From positions 1-13,196 of the forward strand of contig CAKQFF010000036.1 of the NCBI GenBank assembly GCA_934230685.1: a stretch of DNA of 13,196 nucleotides, in the 5' to 3' direction. Under the pieces are notes generated by a model that was given only the letters and a program-made list of their open reading frames with translations, was not told the DNA's origin and searched no databases. The stretch's first letter is position 1. Every line of letters begins with the position of its first letter. Below are positions 7,508 through 13,196 of the stretch, piece by piece. The DNA comes from an uncultured Prevotella sp. GTDB taxonomy: Bacteria; Bacteroidota; Bacteroidia; Bacteroidales; Bacteroidaceae. A program made the translations under genes and the position numbers.

Positions 7508-8560
7508 CTATTTAGTTATCTCGCCACACAGGCTCTTGTTCATAAGATAACGAATTGTGTGACTGTCGGAATAGCGTGCCTGTAGATACATAAGTTTTGT
7601 TACCGCACTCTCTACTGTGCAGTCGTATCCGCTTACAATGCCGGCATCCTTAAGCTGATAGCTTGCCTCATAGCGTCCCATCTTCACGCATCCTGCTATA
7701 CATTGGCTGATGTTGACAACTGTGACGCCACGCTTAGTGGCATCTTTAAGCAGCTGTCTTAACCATGGTTTCTGTGGAGCGTTGCCGCTGCCGAACGATC
7801 TCATGATAATGCCGCGCAACTCAGGAGCCTCAAGCACATGGCGAACGATGTTTTCCTGTACGCCTGGGAAAAGGGAGAATACCACAACGTTAGGATCCAT
7901 GGCGAAATGAGGAATCATGGGTCGGTTGAAGTCGGGCTTTAATATATAATGGTGGCGGAAGTTGAATTCCACACCAGCATCGCATAGGTGAGGATAGTTG
8001 AACGAGTTGAAGGCGTTGAAGCCATCGGCGTTTTCCTTGGTGCTGCGGTTGCCGCGAAGCAGTCGGCCGCTAAAATAGATGCACACCTCAGGCACGATGG
8101 CGTGGCCATCATCGTTGTATGCCGATGCAAGTTCAATGCTCGTTACAAGGTTTTCCTTACCGTCGGTGCGCAATTGTCCTATAGGAAGCTGCGAGCCTGT
8201 AAGTATGACTGGCTTGGTGAGGTTCTCCATCATGAACGACAAGGCGCTTGCTGTATAGGCCATGGTGTCAGTGCCGTGCAGGATTACAAAGCCATCATAG
8301 GAATTGTAATTGTCGTGGATGATGCGCACAAGCTGTGCCCATCGTCTGAGCGACATGTCCGACGAGTCGATGGGAGGCGTGAACTGATAGGTGTCAATCT
8401 CAGTCTTGAGATACGCGAATTCGGGCAGGTTGGCAATAAGATGCTCGAAGTTGAGCGGTTCAAGTGCACCTGTCTGTGGATTGCGCCCCATACCAATCGT
8501 TCCGCCGGTGTAAATCAGCAGCACTTTGTTGTGACGCGCGTTGGCATTGTCGTTGTTCAT
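7508..8560 (-). CDS. ansA: Type I (cytoplasmic) L-asparaginase
   Basis: It hydrolyses L-asparagine to aspartate and ammonia in the cytoplasm; there is no signal peptide. In the 350-residue form, YTGGTIGM carries the first catalytic Thr (Thr21). IDSSDM supplies the substrate-binding Ser. LHGTDTMAYTASALSF carries the second catalytic pair Thr97-Asp98, and RSTKENADGF carries the conserved Lys175. TGSQLP, RSFGSGNAP and VVNISQC are further family landmarks, and the protein closely follows E. coli AnsA in order and length. The frame has an earlier ATG at 8587 that would add nine residues (MPRTKQTRT). That ATG overlaps a TAATTTTG -7 element at 8592-8585, so transcription should begin after it. I therefore choose the ATG at 8560, which also fits the family length. 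The gene is transcribed alone and ends at the terminator near 7432. Confidence 0.95.
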   Translation of the reverse strand: MNNDNANARHNKVLLIYTGGTIGMGRNPQTGALEPLNFEHLIANLPEFAYLKTEIDTYQFTPPIDSSDMSLRRWAQLVRIIHDNYNSYDGFVILHGTDTMAYTASALSFMMENLTKPVILTGSQLPIGQLRTDGKENLVTSIELASAYNDDGHAIVPEVCIYFSGRLLRGNRSTKENADGFNAFNSFNYPHLCDAGVEFNFRHHYILKPDFNRPMIPHFAMDPNVVVFSLFPGVQENIVRHVLEAPELRGIIMRSFGSGNAPQKPWLRQLLKDATKRGVTVVNISQCIAGCVKMGRYEASYQLKDAGIVSGYDCTVESAVTKLMYLQARYSDSHTIRYLMNKSLCGEITK

Positions 8561-8584
8561 CGTTCTTGTTTGTTTTGTTCTTGG

Positions 8585-8592
8585 CAAAATTA
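8585..8592 (-). promoter_or_regulatory. -7 element of ansA
   Basis: On the minus strand 8592-8585 reads TAATTTTG, matching TAnnTTTG. No good TTTG is found 19-21 bases upstream. The expected start of transcription, near 8580, leaves about 20 bases before the ATG at 8560 and excludes the ATG at 8587. Confidence 0.55.
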
Positions 8593-8865
8593 ATAAAAAA
8601 AGTGATAACAGTGATTGTTTGTCGAAGTTTTTTTAGTTTAAAATTTAAGAATTTACAATATTTCATTTTTCTGCCCTTAAAAATAATGATTTCTAAGTTT
8701 AAAGCGACGTTTTGAAAGGTCCCGACTATATATTGATACTGCCAAATAAAGTTTGTGCTTTCTTTTTGTAAAATATAAAAGGCGTCGTTTTTTATGTCTG
8801 AGAGAGGTTGTAAGCAGGCATTTAAGCGTATTATTAATATTGTTGAAAAATTATCGGGGCAAAAC

Positions 8866-8897
8866 TTTGCGAGTGTCAGAAATTAGTAATAACTTTG
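8866..8897 (+). promoter_or_regulatory. Strong Bacteroidota promoter for the export lipoprotein gene
   Basis: TTTG (8866-8869), a 20-base spacer and TAACTTTG (8890-8897) match the full Bacteroidota consensus with ideal spacing. Transcription should start near 8903, about 30 bases before the ATG. The -33 element lies in a near-palindrome, GCAAA-AC-TTTGC (8859-8870), which could be an operator. Confidence 0.8.
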
Positions 8898-8933
8898 CAC
8901 AAACTATAACACAAATATGTTGCAACGTATATT

Positions 8934-9734
8934 ATGAAGAAATTGTTAATTCCTATTGTCTTTATGACAATTGTTCTTTTGCTGAACGGATGTAGCTCGG
9001 CAAAGCAGGTGGCTTATTTTCAGAACATCGATTCAGTTAGTCTTGCTGCATCTAAGGGACTTTATGATGCCCGTATCATGCCGAAGGACTTGCTGACAAT
9101 CACCGTTGTCACTTCTGATCCCGAGACTTCCAAGCCATTCAACCTTTCTGTTTCAAATACTCTTGGCACCGACGGACGTTTGGGTAGCACCACTGGCTCA
9201 TTGCTGCAGTATCTTGTCGACAATGAGGGCAACATCAATTTCCCTATCATAGGTTCTGTTCATGTGGCAGGTCTTACAAAGAACGAATGTCAGGAATTGA
9301 TTAAGTCAAAAGTGCAGCCTTATCTTGCTGCTTCTGAGAATCCCGTGGTTACGGTAAGCATGTCAAGCTACCGTGTTACTGTGGCAGGTGAAGTAACAGC
9401 ACCAAAGGTTGTTCCCGTTTCTACCGAGAAGATGAGCGTGCTTGAGGCTATTGCCCAGGCAGGCGACCTCACTATTTATGGTCGTCGAGACAATGTGCTT
9501 CTCATTCGTGAGAACAGCAACGGACAGAAAGAGGCTCACCGCCTTAACTTGAATGACGCTAATGTTATCAACTCGCCGTACTATTATGTACAGCAGAACG
9601 ACTATATATATGTGGAGCCCAACAGCACGAAGGCTAAGAACTCTGCTATTGGTCAGTCTACGACGTTGTGGTTCTCATTCGTGAGCATCTTGACGTCTGT
9701 GGCTTCATTGGTGGTTAATATTATCAGAAATTAG
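8934..9734 (+). CDS. Wza-type polysaccharide export outer-membrane lipoprotein
   Basis: This 266-residue protein belongs to the outer-membrane polysaccharide export family (Wza/BexD), which forms the channel that carries capsule or exopolysaccharide across the outer membrane. The signal peptide ends in the lipobox LNGC, with Cys20 as the lipid site. The polysaccharide export domain lies at about 47-140 (YDARIMPKDLLTITVV, then DNEGNINFPIIGSVHVAGLT). A SLBB-type domain follows at about 145-230 (YRVTVAGEVTAPKVVPV, then YVQQNDYIYVEP). A hydrophobic C-terminal helix at about 243-263 matches the helix that lines the outer-membrane pore in Wza. The usual partners, such as a Wzc-like tyrosine kinase or co-polymerase, Wzx, Wzy and glycosyltransferases, are absent on both sides. 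The gene has its own strong promoter and terminator, so it is a single-gene unit that must work with proteins encoded elsewhere. Confidence 0.93.
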   Translation: MKKLLIPIVFMTIVLLLNGCSSAKQVAYFQNIDSVSLAASKGLYDARIMPKDLLTITVVTSDPETSKPFNLSVSNTLGTDGRLGSTTGSLLQYLVDNEGNINFPIIGSVHVAGLTKNECQELIKSKVQPYLAASENPVVTVSMSSYRVTVAGEVTAPKVVPVSTEKMSVLEAIAQAGDLTIYGRRDNVLLIRENSNGQKEAHRLNLNDANVINSPYYYVQQNDYIYVEPNSTKAKNSAIGQSTTLWFSFVSILTSVASLVVNIIRN

Positions 9735-9750
9735 TGCTATTATGCATATA

Positions 9751-9787
9751 TAAGCGTTGGGCTATGGGGCTTGACGCTTAATTTTTA
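9751..9787 (+). terminator. Terminator of the export lipoprotein gene
   Basis: TAAGCGTTGGGCT (9751-9763) pairs with GGCTTGACGCTTA (9768-9780). Seven Watson-Crick pairs form the base, and several G-U pairs complete a 13-bp stem with a 4-base loop. The tail ATTTTTATCC follows. It begins 16 bases after the stop codon. Confidence 0.8.
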
Positions 9788-9847
9788 TCCATAAGTCTTC
9801 ATCATAAAACACAATAAGAGTTATAAATATTAAAAAGGATAATAATC

Positions 9848-11725
9848 GTGGAACCATTAAAGCATGAATGTGGCGTGGCAATGATAAGATTGCTCAAGCC
9901 ATTGGAATACTATCAGGAAAAGTACGGCACTTGGATGTTCGGCCTTAACAAGCTCTATCTGATGATGGAGAAACAGCACAACCGTGGACAGGAAGGTGCT
10001 GGTATGGCTTGCGTGAAGCTCGACGGACAGCCAGGCACGGAGTATATGTTTCGTGAAAGAGCTGAAGGCAAGGATGCGATAACCGAGATATTCGGACGTG
10101 TGCAGAAGGAATTTGCATGCCTTTCGCCCGAATTGCTTGCAGATGCCGACTTTGCAAAGGAGCATCTGCCGTTTGCTGGTGAGCTCTATATGGGACACTT
10201 GCGCTATTCCACGACTGGAAAGAAGGGACTCTCGTATGTGCATCCTTTCCTGCGCCGCAACAATTGGCAGGCGAAAAACCTGTGCATTTGCGGCAACTTC
10301 AACATGACTAATATCGACGAGATATTCCAGAAGATGCTCACACGTGGCATGTTTCCACGCATCTACAGCGATGGCTACACATTGCTTGAACTGATGGGAC
10401 ACCGTCTTGACCGCGAGGCTGAGCGCAACTTCGTAGAGGCTAAGAAGCAAGGTCTCGACGGAATGGAGCTTACACATTATATAGATGAGCACATGGACAT
10501 GGCAAATGTGCTGAAAACATCTATGCCCGACTTCGACGGCGGATATGTGATGTGCGGACTCACTGGCTCGGGAGAGATGTTCTCGATGCGCGATCCTTGG
10601 GGGATACGCCCTGCCTTCTACTATGCCAACGACGAATTTGTAGCTGTTGCTTCGGAGCGTCCTGTGCTACAGACAACATTCGATCTTGAGTGTGAGGATA
10701 TAAAAGAACTGCAACCAGGCAACGCTCTTCTTGTAAACCGTCAGGGCGAGGTGCGCTTGGAGCAGATACTTAAGCAGCGTGGCGATTCGGCTTGCTCGTT
10801 TGAGCGTATATATTTTAGTCGTGGTTCCGACTGTGACATCTATCGTGAGCGTAAGAAGCTTGGCGAACTACTCGTGCCGCAAATACTGAAAGCCGTAGAT
10901 GGAGACATTGACCATACTGTGTTCTCGTTCATACCAAATACGGCTGAGGTGGCTTACTATGGTTTGCTCTCTGGATTCAAGAAATACAGCAATGAACAGA
11001 AGGTGAAGCGTATACAACAGCTCGACCACAAGCCTACCGACGAGGAGCTGCACGAAATACTCGACACATTGGTGCGCTCGGAGAAGGTGGCTATAAAGGA
11101 TATTAAGTTGCGCACGTTTATCACTGAGGGCAACTCGCGCAACGACCTTGCGTCGCATGTCTACGATATTACATATGGCTGTATAGAGCCTTATGTGGAC
11201 AACCTTGTGGTGATTGACGACTCGATAGTGCGTGGAACAACACTTAAGGAAAGCATCCTGCGCATACTCGACCGCTTGCATCCGAAGAAGATAGTTATCG
11301 TGTCGTCGGCTCCGCAGATACGCTATCCCGACTACTATGGCATAGACATGCCAAGACTGGAGGAGTTCTGCGTGTTCCGTGCTACAATGGAACTTATCAA
11401 GGAACGCGGCATGCAAGACTTGCTGAGGAGAGTGTATGAGTCGTGCAAACTCGAACTGCTGAAGCCGAAGGAGATGATGCGCAACTGTGTGCGCGACGTC
11501 TACAAGCCGTTCTCAATAGATGAGATAAACCAGAAGATAGTGGAAATGCTACGCCCTGAGGAACTGGAGACTCCAGTGGAACTTGTGTATCAGTCGATAG
11601 ACGGACTGCATGAGGCGATACCCAACCATAAGGGCGACTGGTATTTCACGGGCAAGTATCCCACACCAGGCGGTACGAAGCTCTGCAACCAGGCATTCGT
11701 CAATTATATGGAAAAGCTAATGTAA
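9848..11725 (+). CDS. purF: PurF-like amidophosphoribosyltransferase, long divergent form
   Basis: PurF makes phosphoribosylamine from PRPP and glutamine, the first step of purine synthesis. The start is GTG, set by AAGGAT (9835-9840) seven bases upstream and by the family start MEPLKHECGVA. Cys8 would become the N-terminal nucleophile after propeptide removal, as in Bacillus PurF. The glutaminase domain (about 8-300) shows HNRGQEGAG, GHLRYSTTG (116-124), SDGYTLLE and MRDPWGIRPAFY. The phosphoribosyltransferase domain carries the PRPP loop VVIDDSIVRGTT (454-465). At 625 residues it is far longer than E. coli PurF (505). An insert lies at about 376-418, and the C-terminus ends in GDWYFTGKYPTPGG and LCNQAFVNYMEKL. 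The canonical HNGNL segment reads CGNFNMTN, PxPxSG reads IPNTAE, and YFxRPDS reads YFSRGSD. I recall such long forms elsewhere in Bacteroidales, so this is probably a lineage type. It could be a true PurF or a paralogue beside a shorter canonical one. carA follows after 191 bases. Confidence 0.85.
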   Translation: MEPLKHECGVAMIRLLKPLEYYQEKYGTWMFGLNKLYLMMEKQHNRGQEGAGMACVKLDGQPGTEYMFRERAEGKDAITEIFGRVQKEFACLSPELLADADFAKEHLPFAGELYMGHLRYSTTGKKGLSYVHPFLRRNNWQAKNLCICGNFNMTNIDEIFQKMLTRGMFPRIYSDGYTLLELMGHRLDREAERNFVEAKKQGLDGMELTHYIDEHMDMANVLKTSMPDFDGGYVMCGLTGSGEMFSMRDPWGIRPAFYYANDEFVAVASERPVLQTTFDLECEDIKELQPGNALLVNRQGEVRLEQILKQRGDSACSFERIYFSRGSDCDIYRERKKLGELLVPQILKAVDGDIDHTVFSFIPNTAEVAYYGLLSGFKKYSNEQKVKRIQQLDHKPTDEELHEILDTLVRSEKVAIKDIKLRTFITEGNSRNDLASHVYDITYGCIEPYVDNLVVIDDSIVRGTTLKESILRILDRLHPKKIVIVSSAPQIRYPDYYGIDMPRLEEFCVFRATMELIKERGMQDLLRRVYESCKLELLKPKEMMRNCVRDVYKPFSIDEINQKIVEMLRPEELETPVELVYQSIDGLHEAIPNHKGDWYFTGKYPTPGGTKLCNQAFVNYMEKLM

Positions 11726-11770
11726 TCATAGGAAGCAAGGCTCACATGCTGCGTCTCCATGATGAACAAC

Positions 11771-11829
11771 GCGCCCTGGAAGGGCAAAAGTATATACCAC
11801 AAGATTACACTTTTGCGCTTTCAGGGCGT
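11771..11829. other. Long imperfect hairpin between purF and carA
   Basis: Bases 11771-11791 pair with 11809-11829: 20 pairs, two of them G-U, and one internal G-G mismatch. The 17-base loop is 11792-11808. The stem includes GCGCCCTGGAAG and GGCAAAAGT and is GC-rich for the region. No T-tract follows on either strand, so it is not a standard terminator. It lies 45 bases after the purF stop and 87 bases before the carA start. It could be a leader structure, an RNA processing or stability element, or a copy of a dispersed repeat. Confidence 0.75.
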
Positions 11830-11916
11830 CTGTGCGCGATAATGTAATGAAAGTATAACTATTTCAACAACGATAAATCAAACAAAAATAAAAAGAAATA
11901 ACGATAATATATAACT

Positions 11917-12996
11917 ATGAGAAATGTAACTTTAGTATTGGAAGACGGAACCAAGTTCCATGGTAAGTCATTTGGTTATGAGGCACCTGTGGCTGGAGAG
12001 GTCGTTTTCAACACAGCGATGATGGGTTATCCAGAATCGTTGACCGACCCTTCTTATGCAGGACAGCTCATGACTTTGACATATCCGCTTGTAGGTAACT
12101 ATGGCGTGCCTCCTTTCTCTATTGAGGAGAACGGATTGCCCACGTTCATGGAGAGTGACAAAATCTACGCTTCAGCTATCATTGTGGCTGACTATAGCGA
12201 GCAGTATTGCCACTGGAATGCTGTGGAGAGCCTTGCCGAATGGCTTAAGCGCGAGCATGTGCCTGGCATTACAGGCATTGATACCCGTGAGCTTACAAAG
12301 GTGCTGCGTGAGCATGGCGTTATGATGGGCAAGATTATCTTCGACGATGAGCCGGAGAATATCCCTACTGCCGAGTATGCTGGAGTTAACTTTGTTGACA
12401 AGGTGAGCTGCAAGGAGATTGTACGCTACAACGAGGGTGCCGAAAAGAAGGTTGTGCTCGTTGACTGTGGTGTTAAGGCCAACATCATCCGTTGCCTTAT
12501 CAATCGTGGTTGCGAGGTGATTCGTGTGCCTTGGAACTATGATTACACAGACATGGAGTTTGATGGTTTGTTCCTTGCCAATGGTCCTGGCGACCCTGAC
12601 ATGTGCGAGGCTGCCGTTAAGATTATCCAGAAGCAGATGAGTCTCTCCGACAAGCCTATCTGTGGTATCTGTATGGGCAACCAGTTGCTGGCTAAGGCTG
12701 CCGGCGCTCACATCTATAAGCTTAAGTATGGTCATCGCTCTCACAACCAGCCAGTGCGCATGGTAGGCACAGAGAAGTGTTTTGTGACATCGCAGAACCA
12801 CGGTTATGCTGTTGACGCAAAGACTCTTGGCGCAGATTGGGAAGAATTGTTCGTAAACATGAACGATGGTTCTAACGAGGGTATTCGTCATAAGTCGAAG
12901 CCTTGGTTCTCAAGCCAGTTCCACCCGGAGGCATGCTCAGGTCCGGTAGACACTGAGTTTATGTTCGATAAGTTTGTGGAGGCTCTGAAAAAATAA
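11917..12996 (+). CDS. carA: Carbamoyl phosphate synthase, small (glutaminase) subunit
   Basis: CarA releases ammonia from glutamine and passes it through a tunnel to CarB, which makes carbamoyl phosphate for pyrimidine and arginine synthesis. The 359-residue protein has the CarA N-terminal domain (about 1-150), with LEDGTKFHGKSFG, GEVVFNTAMMGYPESLTDPSY and GITGIDTRELTK. The class I amidotransferase domain (about 177-357) follows, with FLANGPGDP, CGICMGNQLLAKAAG holding the nucleophile Cys252, SQNHGYAV, and SSQFHPEACSGP holding His336 and Glu338. All catalytic residues are present and the length is normal. There is no clear Shine-Dalgarno; the 45 bases before the ATG are strongly A-rich, as in many well-expressed Bacteroidota genes. 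No TAnnTTTG promoter is visible in the gap after purF, so cotranscription with purF is possible. carB follows after 123 bases. Confidence 0.97.
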   Translation: MRNVTLVLEDGTKFHGKSFGYEAPVAGEVVFNTAMMGYPESLTDPSYAGQLMTLTYPLVGNYGVPPFSIEENGLPTFMESDKIYASAIIVADYSEQYCHWNAVESLAEWLKREHVPGITGIDTRELTKVLREHGVMMGKIIFDDEPENIPTAEYAGVNFVDKVSCKEIVRYNEGAEKKVVLVDCGVKANIIRCLINRGCEVIRVPWNYDYTDMEFDGLFLANGPGDPDMCEAAVKIIQKQMSLSDKPICGICMGNQLLAKAAGAHIYKLKYGHRSHNQPVRMVGTEKCFVTSQNHGYAVDAKTLGADWEELFVNMNDGSNEGIRHKSKPWFSSQFHPEACSGPVDTEFMFDKFVEALKK

Positions 12997-13003
12997 GTGA
13001 TAT

Positions 13004-13103
13004 TGTTAAATGTTGAATGTTAACTGTTAAATTGGCATACGCCTTTGTGTTTCATGTTTGTTGTCAGTCTGGCAATTTAACATTTAACACTTAACACTTA
13101 ACA
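13004..13103. repeat. Inverted pair of four-unit heptad arrays between carA and carB
   Basis: The left arm (13004-13031) is four 7-base units: TGTTAAA, TGTTGAA, TGTTAAC, TGTTAAA. The right arm (13076-13103) is TTTAACA, TTTAACA, CTTAACA, CTTAACA, the same unit on the opposite strand. The innermost 10 bases pair perfectly (TGTTAAATTG 13025-13034 with CAATTTAACA 13073-13082). Further out, the arms pair except at the last base of each heptad, which is the variable one. The central part, 13035-13072, is 38 bases of unrelated sequence. The whole element fills most of the 123-base gap. There is no U-tract and no coding potential. Confidence 0.85.
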
Positions 13104-13119
13104 TTAAAATATTAGAAAG

Positions 13120-13196
13120 ATGAAAGACGAAAATATAAAGAAAGTATTGTTGCTCGGTTCGGGTGCCTTGAAGATTGGCGAAGCGGGCGAGTTCGA
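13120..13196 (+). CDS. carB: Carbamoyl phosphate synthase, large subunit, 5' end (runs off window)
   Basis: The ATG at 13120 opens a frame that continues past the window end, and 25 complete codons are visible. They read MKDENIKKVLLLGSGALKIG, then EAGEF. This matches the N-terminal Rossmann-like loop of CarB; E. coli has ILGAGPIVIGQACEFD at the same place. The GSGALKIGEAGEF wording is the form I recall for Bacteroidota CarB. Its position right after carA supports the call. CarB would use ammonia from CarA, bicarbonate and two ATP to make carbamoyl phosphate. Only a weak purine stretch (AGAAAG) precedes the start. The ATP-grasp domains lie outside the window. Confidence 0.93.
   Translation, partial: MKDENIKKVLLLGSGALKIGEAGEF

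Larger units (their letters stand above)
8561..8933. other. Divergent promoter region between ansA and the export lipoprotein
   Basis: This 373-base AT-rich gap separates two divergent genes. It holds the ansA -7 element at its left edge and the strong plus-strand promoter 8866-8897 at its right edge. I see no convincing gene, RNA gene or repeat in the 270 bases between them. Confidence 0.6.

Noticed and set aside
7988..8593. 201-codon plus-strand open frame
   Set aside because: Antisense to ansA, whose catalytic motifs are all present in the other strand.
9857..10492. 211-codon minus-strand open frame
   Set aside because: Antisense to the PurF-like gene; no independent promoter or family match.
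11771..11829. Hairpin considered as the purF terminator
   Set aside because: No T-tract follows on the plus strand; the bases after it are CTGTGCGCG. Kept as an unexplained structure instead.
12172..12891. 239-codon minus-strand open frame
   Set aside because: Antisense to carA, which is complete and conserved.
13004..13103. Heptad arrays considered as a CRISPR array
   Set aside because: Units are 7 bases, contiguous and without spacers, and the two arms are inverted. This does not fit CRISPR.
1..13196. Mobile elements, phage genes, tRNA or rRNA genes
   Set aside because: No transposase, integrase, phage structural gene, tRNA-like cloverleaf or rRNA-like stretch was seen on either strand.

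Overview
The window looks like chromosomal DNA of a Bacteroidales bacterium, most likely Prevotella or a close relative. Three promoter-like sites carry the Bacteroidota -7 element TAnnTTTG, all with the same bases TAACTTTG (991-998, 8890-8897, and 7222-7229 on the minus strand). There are few strong Shine-Dalgarno sites. One secreted protein ends in a type IX-like C-terminal signature, the envelope proteins have Bacteroidota-style signal peptides, and a long PurF-like gene precedes carA and carB. I see no rRNA, tRNA, CRISPR array, insertion sequence or phage gene.

Layout. 1-922 (+): 3' part of rny (RNase Y), with a strong terminator whose tail overlaps the next promoter. 1042-2025 (+): an unrecognised exported, probably outer-membrane beta-barrel protein. 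It converges on 2075-3274 (-), and a perfect 10-bp hairpin lies between them. 7033 down to 2075 (-) is an envelope block: a 795-residue coiled-coil lipoprotein, an OmpA-family protein with a peptidoglycan-binding domain, and a secreted protein with a C-terminal sorting-like signature. A hairpin terminator sits in each gap and only the first gene has a clear promoter-like site. 7034-7507 is an AT-rich gap. 7508-8560 (-): ansA, cytoplasmic asparaginase. A divergent promoter region follows, then 8934-9734 (+): a Wza-type polysaccharide export lipoprotein with no capsule genes beside it. 9848-11725, 11917-12996 and 13120-end (+): a long PurF-like amidotransferase/phosphoribosyltransferase, carA and the start of carB.

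How the genes fit together. The right end is nucleotide precursor metabolism: glutamine nitrogen goes to phosphoribosylamine (PurF, if it is a true PurF) and to carbamoyl phosphate (CarA with CarB). AnsA also handles amide nitrogen. The middle is surface biology. The most unusual non-coding structures are at the right end. One is a 20-bp near-perfect hairpin with no U-tract between purF and carA. The other is an inverted pair of arrays, each of four 7-base repeats, between carA and carB. The PurF-like protein also departs from canonical PurF at several motif positions.

No clearly new multi-gene system is present. The best leads are the heptad inverted array, the purF-carA hairpin and the divergent PurF.
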